Below, in pieces: positions 12,801-24,562 of a DNA stretch of 64,000 nt; position 1 is the stretch's first letter; every line of letters starts with the position of its first letter. The DNA comes from Taenia hydatigena (lineage: Eukaryota > Platyhelminthes > Cestoda > Cyclophyllidea > Taeniidae): contig JADWOT020000004.1 in NCBI GenBank assembly GCA_036345935.2, forward strand, positions 2,780,418 to 2,844,417, read 5' to 3'. The notes beneath the pieces were generated by a model. That model was not told where the DNA came from, did not search any database, and worked only from the letters and a program-made list of their open reading frames with translations. Made by a program: the position numbers and the translations under genes.

Positions 12801-15800
12801 TGGCCAGCGGCCTACATGAAGGTGGTGTAAAGCTGGGCTATCTGGCACACGAATTACCCCTCCGAAGCTGCTGTATTGACAACCCAGGCTGAAATTATCC
12901 CTACTGCGATTGCAGAGAGGGTATAGGAAGTAGGTGGAATAAGCAAAGCTTCATGGCGTTTTTGTGGAGGCTGAATAATTGAAAACTGATAAAATTCAGG
13001 AAATTTTCATATGGTACTTTCTTTTAAATGCATTGTGCTCATGATCGTTCTCCTTCTTTTGAGGCACTCGTGAGGGATTGGGTCATATGGTGGACTTTTC
13101 AATTCAGCTTTACCGCTGAGATCTAAATGGACTCATCATGAAGGTGTCTATTCCATGCATTGTTTATAAGCTGACTGGGAGGATTCGCGAAACCACAGTC
13201 CTCATTCGTCTGTTCTTCGGCGCATTCTTTTCTGTTCCTTCTCTATTCCGCCCAACCGTCCACCTCAGTCTTTCCCGACACTATGAAATATTGAATGCTG
13301 TTCTCACGACTATATTATGAGTGGCTTCGATATTCCCTCCATTGGAAGTTCCCACAAGTTCAAATATACCGAGTGGATACCCTCCTACTGATGGAATTCT
13401 TTTCAGAGGTCGCAGGCATTGAAACTGGGCTTACCGTTATCTCTCCAATGTAGTCACGGGGTTATTAGTGCGGACTTGAGTGGGAGATTAGTTGCATATG
13501 CGACCGGTACTAGCGTGGAGAGCTGATTCAAGACTGTAACGCTTAATTACGAAGCTAAGACCGATGTCGTTCCGTTGTAGTTAGTAGCCTTCCAACTCTT
13601 CCCTGGAATGGTTCAGAGTTTGATTTACGAGGCATTCATTTGCAGACTTTCTCCATTTGTTTTCTTGTAGAATGGTGAAATATATTCGAATATCCTTATC
13701 TCGAGTTACGACATTTGACTTGAACTTTTTGCCCTTTTGCATACCATCGAAAAAATTAAGTTAAATTACAAAAGTAATACGAAATGACTTTTTAGACACT
13801 AAATATGCCTAAAGAGCTAGTTTTTTTTTTTACTGTTAGATTTTCCACGACATTTGCGACTTCTTGGCAATAGCAATTCTGCATTTTGCTTGCATGCTAT
13901 CGACGTTTAGATCATGTGTACATTTTGCTGAACCGAATCTCCCTCTTTAGGAATAAACCAGTGATGCGACTGAGTAAAGATACTTGACTTGTGCCATTGA
14001 CAACCTTTACCACACCAGTCCCTGATTGGCCCAATTTGTTTATACCTCCACTTCCCCCCGTTTTCATTGGCTGCCTCAAGGTCTACTCGAAATATTGTAA
14101 CTATTGGATCTTCTTTTTTTATTTTTTTTGCAGAGCGTTTCGATCATCACTGCCCATGGGTGGGAAACTGTGTCGGGGCACGCAATTATCGCTACTTCGT
14201 TATCTTCCTTCTGGCTGTTTCTCTGCTTTGTTTTTACGTCCTTTGCTTTTCCATTGTAAATGTTGTCATTAGTGAGTCAACCCTCCTTCGAGACATACTG
14301 CCATTTTTATTTCGCTTTATTTTATCAATTTGGACTTGGGTAGTCATTCAGCAGCATTAACCGCCCACCGTGTTTATTTTTCAACCGAAACCTAGTTACG
14401 TATTTTCTTGAAGAGCGTGAATGTTTGTAGTTCTATTTTAGACATAGAAATAATTGGCGGTAGGGTGTGGTTTGGTGCTTAACTTCTAATGCTCTTCATT
14501 TGGATGAATATGAAGTAACTCATGTCGTGTGCTGACTAGTTTCTAGGTATAGTTTTGAACCTGAGCACTAATATTCTGCTTACTAATTTAAGTAGCGCTT
14601 ATCGTTTACTTGTTCTTCCTTCTAGCCTACAGAAACACTACGAATATCACCGATACGATGAAGCAAACTCCAGTATCATATCCTTTCACTTACCCACTGG
14701 TCTGCCATCAGGGCAGAAAATCGAATCGTTCATTGCTTTACCTACGTTTTTATGATGAGGCAGCGCATTGTGTCTGCCCTCCCACACTTACCATTCCTTA
14801 ACCTGGTGCCTCTGTTTGTGCACATTTATAGAGATTCTCTCTACCATCTTCCTTTGCCTTTCGATATCTGGTCTTGCGTTCTATCACGTCTACCTTAGCT
14901 GTCGCGAGATTTCCACCCATGAAGACGTGAGTTTGAGCTAGACCTACTGGTTCTAAAGTGTTGGGAATTGGGGCGGCAAGTGACAACGAATTAGTGTTTC
15001 CAAGGCATCGATGAGGTTATTAATTTGAGGGACTAGGGACCATAGAACCTAGTTAAGGTTAACTATTTTTCTGTTTGTAGATTAGACACTTTCCCAAGAC
15101 CCTGCGTCAAATGGGTCGAGAGAACCCCTTCTCCAAGGGCAACGGCCTTGTCAATATGCTCGGTGTGTTGTGTGGCCCTGCTCCGCCAAGGTTTGTCCTG
15201 GCACCAACTAATGTTCTTTTTTGCACTGTGGTTGAATTTTTTCCCGAATACCGCTATGATGGCTGATGCAGATAGACGACCTCTCAGCATGGAAATGGTG
15301 ACGGGGTGAGGTGGAAAAGCAGGAAACGGCATGCAGATCTGAGAGTGTTTTTCATATTGTGTGGCTTCTGAGAAACACTCGCAACGATAAATAAATAGCT
15401 TATGAAATGTCCTTGGTAGATTGTCTTCCAGCTCCTAGTGGATGTCAAATGAGTCTCCTAGTGTGAAGCACAGTTACATCCATCACTGGATTCAAAAGTT
15501 TTACGGCCTGGTGCAAAATAGTGCAACGATGGAGGAAAAAATCGCAGTTCGTGCTGAAGGCCTTACTCAAAATAGGATGGGAAGCAGTACAAATGCTTTC
15601 AAACTCGTAGCTTAGGCACTAAGGCTTGAACTCTGATGGAGTGCTCAAGCCATTCCTAAGAGCCGAATTGAACTGGTCAGAAGGGTCATTTGGTGGTGTG
15701 TTGCATGATCCCACATTTGAATATCGTCACCATGACAGAGTGGGCGGTCGGAGTGACTAGCCTGCCCGTGTTGTTGGATGCCTCGTGCCACGTGTATTTT

Positions 15801-17155
15801 GCAACTGTCAAGTTATTTTTGTCAAAATTCAAGCACACGAACGGTCTCCGTCATGTGTAGGTTGAACTCACATGCTCTTCAATTTCCAGCACATTTACGA
15901 ATAGCGATAGCTTGTACTGCCTGTTGTTGGGCTTGCGGAAGTACCTCCTCACCACATGACATTTTACATGTGTCTTAAAATATCATTTTTTATAATCTAC
16001 GGCAATGAATGATTTCGTATCGTTTTTACATGTCAACCGATATGTAACGTCTACCCCTTCACCCTGATATAGTACCCTGAAGGCGTGGAGGTTAGTCGAT
16101 CCAGAAGTCGTTAGGCCTCCAAATTCTCCCATCCTACCACCGCCGTCGCCACATCCACGCTCTATTGAAGACCTCGCGATGTACCGCCAGCAGTCAGTTG
16201 CTGCTCGACCTCTTCGCTTTGACTCTGAAATCCAAGAAGAGGAGGTCTGTCTGGCGCAATTAAGTCCTCTCTTCAATCTTCGTTGCCCCAAAAAGTGTTT
16301 AGGACACTATCAAAAAACCTCCAAGAAATGAAATAATGTGGGGTTGCCGTAAGAAGCATTTGGATAAGCGATTTTCAAGCCTCTAGTTGCCATGTCCGTT
16401 GTCGTGACTTTTCTTTAACTAGAAGACAACTGCTGTGCGACAGGTTAAGTTCATACAGTTTTGGCCGTGCGAACGAATTTTATCTAGAAATGCTTCAGAA
16501 GGGTAAATCTTTGTCTTCAATTGCGTTTCAGTATGACATTACTAGCTAGGAAGAGAAAGTGTCGCAATCCCCTTTTATCCGAGAACTTTGCGCCCTTGAG
16601 TGGATCTTGAGTAGAGATATCTTTTTTTCACACTTTTGTAGGTCGACTGGAGAAACACAACGGGTGGTTACCCTCGACAGGCTCCGGGTGCTACTATCGC
16701 TCCAACAAATTCCGCGATCTCTCAAAACATCAGTAGGCCAACCTTTACTTACTGTTTGAGGGATCTGATAAGAGAGTTTTTAAGAAGGCCTAAGTCTTGA
16801 TTGAAAAGGGATAAAAACGCATTGGGCTTACTGAAAATATCCCCCTTTTACCAATCTATCCATTCATTCGAGGCCCTTCAATCCATTCTTGTGACCATTC
16901 ATCAATCCGGTTGTTAGCCTAATTCATTTTCCCTGCATTTCATTCTTATCAGAACCACAATCACAGTTGTCAGCGTCATCGACGAAGCCTCCAAAGAAGT
17001 CGAGAAAGGTCACACTGGCAGACGAGTTGGATGAACACGGCGATCGAATGCCAAGCACGGGATTCACTGGACGCTCCATCGTCTCCATGAAGACGACGCT
17101 ATCCCACAGTGCCTCACCTTCACACACAGCTTCCAATGGCCAACCTGACGGTTGA
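3825..17155 (+). CDS. DHHC-type palmitoyltransferase, ZDHHC9/14/18-like (9 exons)
   Basis: Predicted membrane protein S-acyltransferase, which attaches palmitate to cysteines of substrate proteins, usually at Golgi or plasma membranes. Exons: 3825-4233, 7474-7635, 14134-14271, 14626-14672, 14834-14926, 15081-15190, 16073-16244, 16642-16732, 16953-17155. They sum to 1425 bases, or 474 residues plus stop, with all junction phases consistent. Seen in order: TM1 about 66-86, TM2 about 100-115, DPG motif 120-122, Cys-rich domain 167-210 with the catalytic DHHC at 194-197, TM3 about 212-234, TM4 about 253-275, a TTxE-like STHED ending at 283, the family motif NPFSKGN at 298-304 and LCGP at 313-316. 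The tail of about 155 residues is Ser/Pro-rich and not recognisable. The catalytic residues are intact. The ortholog assignment (9, 14 or 18) is uncertain. The weakest junctions are the donors at 14673 (GTATCA) and 16245 (GTCTGT) and the acceptor at 16072. Confidence 0.9.
7636..14133 (+). other. Intron 2 of the ZDHHC-like gene (6.5 kb)
   Basis: Its donor GTAAGT follows the codon pair for Cys-Ile just before the DHHC motif. Its acceptor is a T-rich tract ending TTTGCAG. Exon 2 leaves one base that completes a Glu codon with the next exon. No second gene was recognised inside. At 9240-9578 both strands are open for about 100 codons, with no recognisable domain. Confidence 0.8.
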
Positions 17156-18850
17156 AGGTGAAGGTGAAGAGGGGAATTACTACGTTCTTATCCTCCGTTT
17201 CCTCTGTTCTCCTTGTTATTCCGCCCTGCCCAATTGTATTGTTTACATATCTTATTATTTTTTTCGTGCAATGATCTTGTCTGCCTTCATATTCATAGGA
17301 TAGATGGGTCTCTGAATAGGCAAATATAAGAGAAATCACTCAACGAATATGGTATGAAGGATAACCGCAATATTAGTCAGTTGCATCCATCTCCGTTTCC
17401 TCCCCAGTTGGTAGACCATAGTTGAATGGGATGTGCGAAGATCCAAAAAAGAATGTCCAGATGGATGGGTGGGTGTGTTAGGCATGGCTTGAGGGCTAGA
17501 TCTGGACAAAGTAGCTGGAACATCGGTCCAGACCAAAAGATAAATGAGCCTGGAATAGGTAAATGGGTATATCCAAGTAGAGTAGACATGGGTAGTATCG
17601 CGCTGCAGGAATGGGTGACAAGTAGGCGGGTGGGAAGGAAGTTTCTAGGGGGAAATTGTTGAACGATATCTGCACTAACGCGGAACCTTAGCAATGTGTG
17701 TCTTCGACCTCCGTTGCTCAACAAGGAGGGTCGACTTTATTTGACTAAATTCGCCTCCACAGAATGCGTACTGCCATTCAACTTGCTTTCAAATAACTCA
17801 CTTTCCACAGGACTTCTTTGTTATGAACTAGAGGAATTGTTATTCGGCAGTTCGTTCAGCAAAGTCTAGGTTCAGGACTAACGCCAAGTGCCATCACAGG
17901 GCACGGGCTGCGAAGTGCTGTCAGAGCACCGAACCCGTGAATGAACTGGGGAGGGTGTCCGTGCAGATTTTCCGCTGCAAGCACTCAATGATGAAATTTT
18001 CTTTTAAATCTTCTATACACAATGCCAGGAGGTGAATTTAACTGCTGGCTGCTAATAAAAGTATCAGTTGCTAGTCACTCTGGCCACCTATGTCCCATCT
18101 CTTTCTTCCTTTGGCTAGTTGCCTGCCCAAATGCGGAAACCTCGCCTTAGAAGTAGATACAAAAAAAGAACTGAATTACGTCACTTTCTGAATAGCTTGT
18201 ATCGGTGTCAATGCTGCTTGAAGGCTTCTAGAAAGGACTGCAATTTATTGAGAAGGTGGATGGACGAAGGAGTAGATGAAAGTCATTTTGACATCGGTCA
18301 ATAGCGGAAGATGATACCAAGTTCCCTTAATCAGATGTCACGACTGGTCAAGGCATTCAGGACCAAAATTAACTGAACAGGAGTTAAGGGCGCTAGTCGT
18401 CACCACAGCAACTCGAAAATTCACGAAAGGTTTCATTCGCTAATGTTTTGAAAAACGATTAAAACACAACCACTTTCTTTCCGCCTCACTGTCGCCGCTT
18501 GGAGCTCAATGCCAATTCACCTGGTAGACGGTAGAAATGTGTATCAATAAACATGAAACTTAGATGTAAAGCTTGTAATCTGCTTGACAACGAGCAAACT
18601 AATTACCTACCAAGGCAATAAATGAATCCACAGAAATTAAGGCTACTTTTGAAAACAAAAGTTAAGCTTAGCAATCAGAATATGCCTCAAGGAAGTGACC
18701 CGAGATCAGATGAGATGAGCTGACCTAAACTGAGCTGAGGTGAGGTGAGGTTAACTGGCATTAGGGCGGTGAACACTAGTAACTTGAAATGAGTACTTCT
18801 AGAAGGTCTTAAATGCAACTCGAGGTGGATGAACCCTTTTCATGACCCAG
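17156..18850. other. Intergenic stretch after the ZDHHC-like gene
   Basis: No gene was recognised. A possible polyadenylation signal AATAAA lies near 18053, about 0.9 kb after the stop codon, and a second near 18547. A GGTGA-rich simple stretch lies at about 18720-18750. Confidence 0.45.
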
Positions 18851-18860
18851 ACTTGTGGGG

Positions 18861-18868
18861 TATAAAAG
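18861..18868 (+). promoter_or_regulatory. TATA box of CNOT2-like copy A
   Basis: TATAAAAG stands 92 bases before the copy A start codon, a spacing that fits a short 5' leader. The other CNOT2-like copies in this window show no such TATA and share a different upstream block. Confidence 0.6.
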
Positions 18869-18952
18869 CCATCGGTAATGTTCTAAAACTGCCCTGCGGC
18901 AGACGATATATTTCTGGGTTTTAACATTTTATCGCTTCGACTTTTCTACTCA

Positions 18953-20622
18953 ATGAAACAGTCACAGAATCCAAATTTTACTGGTCGACCTTCAATGCGG
19001 GCAGAAGGTGGTAGCGGTAGCAGGACATCTCGTCAAAGTGATAGTGATGCCACCTCCAGTCGGAGTATCCCGACAACCACGTCAAGTCAGACAATCGCGA
19101 CATCCAGTGCACAGCACACTTCAAGACTTTCTATGGGCGCTACTTCTTCACCTTTGCCAGTGACTTCGAGCTCACTGAGTATCGTCCCTGTCAGTACAGC
19201 TGTTCGTAGACTGAGTTTGCCTAGTGGCCCGTCTTCTTCCTTTGGGACCGTTATCACTTCAGCTTCCACAACCACGTCAAATCCATTACCCCTCATTTCA
19301 GTTAGCGAAGCAGTACGGAGAATGCGAGCAACTCGTTCTAACACTTCGCCTGGTAGGACAGCATTATCCGGTAGCTCCTCGCAACGGTCTGGTGACAGTA
19401 GTTACGCCGCCCTTTCCTATGAAATGCTCACCAACCAATTTGGGATGCTTGGCCTGCTTAAGCTTACCAAAATACCTTCCTCATCGAGAACGTTCGCTCC
19501 AGGATTCAATTTGGCTTCCGTAGGCGTGGAGCATTGGCCTCCACCTGGGTAACTAGTCGTAGCTTCTTTTTCTCCCACAATAATGATTCCTTAATTTAAT
19601 CCCTCTAGCTTACCTCTCTCCGTAGTTTTAAAAGAATTACTTTTCAATTTGAATTGAGCTCGTTGTCTGTCGCCCACTTAAGTTTCTGTTTGTGCACGCC
19701 ACATCATTATGCATTTGATGCTCAGAAATTGCACCTACCAGAGCTCAGTTTTGGAATCCTTTCTTTCTTGTTGTGATTATTTCTCTAGAATCAATTTGGT
19801 ATTCACTATTCTGATGATTGAATCGCGTTGTCTTTGCTATTCCAAGGGCACTTTACTACTACTCCGGGTTTAGATAAGAAAAGACGAGATCCCTGGTTCC
19901 ACATAGAGACTACGTACCCTTTCAAGGATGGCTTATTGAGTGTTTGCAGTGCTTATGCCAATTAATAGACTCATTCTGTGATATTTCGCAGTTGCACAGG
20001 TGGTTTGTGAATGTCTCTTTGTTGTTTACAGGAGAATGCATCAGGTTTTCACCGGTCCTCTGGGTGACCAGTTCAGGTTGGGACCTCAGGACATAGAACA
20101 CCCCGTGCCTCAAGAGTACTTAGTCAGCCGTCGTCTTGGCAATCGTCTTTCGAATGCTCCTCCACTGGCTAAAATGGGGACTGGAACTCTCTTTTGGGTA
20201 TTCTATAACTTCTGTCAAGAGGAGGCTCAACTAGTCGCCGCTAAGGAGCTGTGAGTACTGATCTCTAGGTTTTGTTCATTTACTATGCTTTGCGGACCTA
20301 TTGCATCCCACCTTGGTCTTTATTACCCTAAGGTAGGTGAGAGCATGAAAAGTGATAGTAATGTCCTTCTGACTCCAGATACGATCGAGGTTGGCGGTAT
20401 CACAAGTCGATGAGGTGGTGGATCAAACCTGTTCCCGATACCCAAGCGGTTCATGGAGAAGAATCGGAGTATGGCTACTATTATTGCTGGAACCCGGTAG
20501 AATGTACAGCTGAGGTTAAACGATTGAGACTCAACCATGCTGATCTGGATAGCACGCCGACTACTTACCAATTATCATCTCCTAATATTAACGCAAGGGT
20601 GCAGTACATATCGTCGAGTCAT

Positions 20623-20656
<34 letters not shown>

Positions 20657-20706
20657 CGCAACAGCAACAGCAGCAAGGCCAGCAACAGCAACAGCGTCGG
20701 CAGTAG
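18953..20706 (+). CDS. CNOT2-like protein, copy A (short, divergent, poly-Gln tail)
   Basis: CNOT2/NOT2 family proteins bridge CNOT1 and CNOT3 in the CCR4-NOT mRNA deadenylation complex. Exons 18953-19548, 20032-20250 and 20379-20706 (donors GTAACT and GTGAGT, phase 2 at both junctions) give 380 residues. Residues 1-155 are Ser/Thr-rich. The NOT-box region starts with NQFGMLGLL at 161 and continues through LFWVFYNF and LVAAKEL to GWRYHK and YYYCWNP, matching the C-terminal NOT domain of CNOT2. The protein ends in a CAG/CAA-encoded Gln run of about 35 residues. It lacks the leader exon and the EDFPALP-containing N-terminal part of copy B, so it is shorter than typical CNOT2 (about 540 residues). 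The reading frame is intact with its own TATA box, so it may be expressed. Sequence is clearly diverged from copies B-E. Whether it is tissue-specific or a decoy subunit is not visible. Confidence 0.85.
20622..20705 (+). repeat. CAG/CAA poly-Gln tract ending copy A
   Basis: Imperfect CAG/CAA triplets encode nearly pure Gln with a few Arg, Pro and Gly, up to the stop codon. Copies B and C end instead with a short Asn-Gln-His-Gln-His tail. Confidence 0.9.
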
Positions 20707-22019
20707 CAATCTACCACACTTCTAAGCATTACTACTCCTACCTTTTCGCCACTTTTTGATACCACAGCCGAAATCATAACGTCTGCAATGAGAGTTCTCG
20801 TCTTGGCCTACCTCTACATACTGCCCTATTCTCCCGATTCATACCTCTTTTGCTCTCGCCTTCTAACCAGGCACTCATCGAATGATGTGTGATAGTGTTA
20901 AGTTCTCTTACTCCTCTTAACGGAACCATTGTCCGGTGTTTTATTCCGTTCATACAACCCCTCCTTCCCTCCTATTCTATCCGTTAACCAGTGTACTAGT
21001 GGCGACAGGAGTAGCATCCCTAGCATTAGTAATAAATACCCTCCCTAACTCTTTCTCCTCATCTCACATACATAACGGGTGACGCTGCATTGTCTTGACC
21101 GGCTTTCTTTCCATTTAAGCGGGAAAGGAAAGAGGTATATAATGAATTTTTCTCCGAATTAGGGCTTAAATGCGCTACCTCGTTAGCGTAAACGCGTTCT
21201 CACAAGCTGAGAAGCGTGCTAAAAATGGGAAACGGTAATAATTCGGTCTTTGCTAAGGAATTCACATCACAGCAGACTTTCTTGATGCAAATCGTAGGAC
21301 AGGTTTATACCGAATTGATTTACCACGATGAAAAAGGGCTCACTACAAATCCACGCTGAAACGACCCGATACATTGCAGATCAACTCACTGAAAATGGAA
21401 GCTAAACAAGAAAAACGTCTTCCTTAGATACAATCAGAGCTGTTGACTGAATTAAGTAAATGGTAGCTGCGGCACCTCGCGTTGTGTTTAGTTCCAAAGC
21501 TCGCACGAATTGGGTGGACAGTTTAGGCAATACAGGCAAAAGGTTTCGTCAGAGAGAGATTAAACAAGTGAATAAGAAAAAAATGTACACAATCCTACTT
21601 AAAAAATAAAGTTTAGACAAAATAGTTGGCTTTTTAAGTCCCTAAATTGCATTACAAACAGAGACCAAATAACTGATTCAACACTGAGGTCTCGACTGAA
21701 CTACTAATATTAATTTAGTAGAGCTTAAAATACTAATAAAGTGAAAAGCAACTAATAAATTTTAATTTCTGCTTTCTGAATAAACCTTCCTTAGCATAAC
21801 GTTAAGATCTGTAAGAAACCATTTGCAGATAACAAATCCAGGCGTATTTATTTTTATTTCTTGAAAAATTCGGAAAAGGAAACACGTCCCTACCTGGTAA
21901 AAACACACAGGATCTATTCGTCAGTTACTCAACACCCATTCCATGGTACTGCTTAACTTGTGCTTTACCAGACACAGTTAAAACCTTAGTGCCCAGGTGT
22001 GGTTGTGGTTGGGTGAACC
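20707..22019. other. 3' flank of copy A and spacer before copy B
   Basis: No gene was recognised. It contains the candidate polyadenylation signal near 21031 and A/T-rich DNA at 21560-21900. Confidence 0.5.
21031..21036 (+). terminator. Candidate polyadenylation signal of copy A
   Basis: AATAAA about 325 bases after the copy A stop codon. The call rests on position and motif only. Confidence 0.4.
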
Positions 22020-22225
22020 GACGAATCACAGAACGAATAGCGATTAGTGCTGATAACATCCAAACAAACGCGCACATGTGGGTGACCCTTCGTACGTGAG
22101 GTCAAACTGGTGACTCACGCACATACAAACGGAATGAGCTCCGCCGTGCTCATTCCTTTCATTTTATCGACAGTTGACGGACGTGCTACTAGTCTACTCC
22201 TCGTTTGTTAACCACACTTACTTGA
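22020..22225 (+). promoter_or_regulatory. Shared promoter-like block, copy B
   Basis: About 200 bases homologous to blocks upstream of copies C, E and D (there in reverse orientation, matching their - strand genes). It carries TGACCC (22083-22088) and AGGTCA (22099-22104), separated by 10 bases, next to a CACATGTG palindrome. The leader exon of copy B follows directly. A promoter role is inferred from conserved position and orientation in each gene copy. Confidence 0.6.
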
Positions 22226-24562
22226 ATGATGGCAGAGAAAGGACAGTAAGTTGCACTATTTCACCCTACGCCTCACATAGGCCAAGTGCATTCAGTCAAT
22301 CCTCATCAAAGAACTCAGACTCTAGGTAGGATAAATCATCTTTCCCTCATGAGTACGCTAGGCCCAGAACGGCAAAACAGGGGCCGAGTGATGTGCACAT
22401 AAATGCTTCGTGTTTCCATCAAACTCCTGATAGGAGGGTAAGTGAGCATCTGATGTGCAGTGTGTGGAAGTAAAGAGAACAGTTTAGTTCCAATTTAGTT
22501 TCATGCTTTTTTCTTCCACCTCCTCCTAGTCATTCCTCATCGACGCTAATGCTTTCTCATTGCTAAGCATATCAAAAGACGCTGTAGAACAGAACCAAGC
22601 CCCTCGTCCTTCATCTTCCACTCAAATTAGAGCAACAAACTGCGGTGGAGGCAACAAGGTCACTGCTAACAACCCATGCTATAGTACAAAAAACGATGTG
22701 GTCAATTATCTTCCAAAAATCACAAATCCATACCTTGGCGCAACACCACCGAAACAAGGCAGTTTTAAGCCTCCTCCTCTCACTCCAATGTGGAGCTTGA
22801 ACAACTCGTTGAATTCTGAGGGTCCTCGATCTCCACTCTTATTCAGTCCTGCAGACAGTGCCAACTCGTCGTTGCTGGGACCAAGCAAGTCTGCTGCCAA
22901 TATGGAATGTTTGAATAGGCGCACTATCCCCTCCATCAAGCCATGCACAACATCCAGTATCGGTCCTGTATTTGATTCTCCCGAGTTGCCCCTCAGTGCC
23001 AAGTGCGCAAATCCATCAGATGGTCAAGGTAGACCAGACAGCTCTCAGCGTCGAAATCAAGTTGCAGCTACTACGAAGGGTAGTGGTAACAGTGGAACAG
23101 CTCGTTTGCGCAGTGGTGGTGATGGTAGCAGTGCTTCTGGTCAAACATCCTTCCCCATATTCAGGAAACAGACAAATACGAAGTTCTGCATGGATGAGGA
23201 CTTTCCCGCCCTCCCACACGCAAAGATGCCACCATCTCTCCTCTCCACCAATGACTCCGGTGTTCCTTCCAACGCTGCTGCAAATGCCACTTCTCCGATT
23301 TCTTCTTCCTCCTCCTCCTCCTCCACCACCACCACCACCATCACTACTGCCACCAACTCCACTGCCTCCTCCTCAACCTCCAACCCTCCCATCTCCCATC
23401 CACCAACTCATTCCACCACACACACATCAAACCAGGATGCGCATCGCAGTCAATTGCGTACTCAAACAAACCGTGCACAGAGTGACACCACAGCCTCCGA
23501 AGCTGATGATTTTGCCCACTCCATTCAACTCCTCGACAATCATCACATCACCGGCATTCCCACTCACATGATCGACAACCAGTTTGGAATGCTTGGTCTG
23601 CTCAAACTTACGGAAATCGAGTCGTCGCTCGGAGCCTTTGCACCGGGAATAGATCTCAGCAGACAAAACTTCCACAATTGGCCTCCACCTGGGTTAGTCA
23701 GCACCTCTCACTTCCCTCTCCTCATTATCACCTTTTCCATACGTGCGCTTGTTCATATAGTGCCTCCATTTGTTGGGCAGATGGAGCACTCTCCTCATCT
23801 GAGTCAGGGTTGTATCATGCTGGTCACAGTCTCCAAGCATTCACATCTCCCTTCTCCTCCTCCTCCTCCTCCTCCTCCTCCTCCTCCTCTCCTCTTTCGC
23901 CTCTCCTCTCTTATCGTCACCTCCTCTTGCTTGCACCTTGTAATGCGTGTAATTTCTAGTGTCCTTTTCTGTTTTTTTAGTGAAATGCACAACAGATTCA
24001 CGTCTCCCCTGGCCGACCAATACACGCTGCCACCACATGAGGCGGAACATGACGTGCCTGTTGAGTACCGAATCCACCATCGAATTGCCGACCGCCTTCC
24101 CTCCGACCCACCATTGGACAAATTGACCGATGAAATTCTCTTCTGGATATTCTACAACTTGTGTCGTGAAGAGGCTCAACTGGTTGCCGCCAAGGAGCTG
24201 TGAGTCCTCACCCCTCATTCCTGTCTACTTCACACATTACTGGCCTCTCACCACTGGTGGGAGTGGGAGAGTGCAATTGGCGATCATACCTGCTTTCGTT
24301 CTGCAGGTACAATCGGGATTGGCGTTACCACAAGAAGAAGATGCGGTGGCTCACTCGTGTGCCTGGCAGCGATGTGGTTCGAGCAGATGGTGGGGAGCAG
24401 AGCACGTACTATTGCTGGGATCCGCTGCACTTAAGGAGGGTGATTCAACGACTCACTATCAGCTACGCCGACCTGGACGACACACCCACCACCTACCATT
24501 TGTCCTCGCCCACCCTCAACGCCAGGGTACAGTTTACATCCTCAAATCAGCACCAGCACTAA
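22226..24562 (+). CDS. CNOT2-like protein, copy B (full length, 4 exons)
   Basis: Predicted CCR4-NOT subunit. Exons 22226-22245 (ATGATG start, donor GTAAGT), 22568-23692, 23981-24199 and 24307-24562 give 539 residues from the first Met or 538 from the second, close to the usual CNOT2 length of about 540. Phases agree at all three junctions. The exon 2 acceptor is CTAAG, preceded by a CTAAT branch-point-like motif. Residues 7-340 (second-Met numbering) are Ser/Pro/Thr-rich with EDFPALP near 216-222, a motif type found in the N-terminal part of CNOT2/NOT2. The NOT domain starts NQFGMLGLL at 343 and includes VPVEY, LFWIFYNL, YNRDWRYHK and YYCWDP. The protein ends in NQHQH. No lesion was found. 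This is the best candidate for the ancestral, functional gene of the array. A Ser/Thr tract is encoded by TCC/ACC runs near 23290-23345. Confidence 0.9.
23693..23980 (+). other. Stop-free in-frame intron of copy B
   Basis: This intron (donor GTTAGT, acceptor TTTTTTAG) is exactly 288 bases and has no stop in the coding frame. Retention would insert 96 residues, including a run of prolines, just inside the NOT domain. It contains a CTC repeat at about 23850-23888. Confidence 0.75.

Noticed and set aside
15983..16291. 102-codon - strand frame
   Set aside because: It is opposite the seventh exon of the ZDHHC-like gene and is explained by that exon's codon composition.
22530..22567. Acceptor CTCCTAG at 22529 as the start of copy B exon 2
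   Set aside because: It has a good pyrimidine tract, but the phase does not match the GTAAGT leader exon. The acceptor before 22568 fits the phase and has a CTAAT branch-like motif.
23141..23392. Glu-rich - strand frame (and its counterpart at 28748-28999 on +)
   Set aside because: It is the antisense of the Ser/Thr-encoding TCC/ACC repeats in copies B and C.
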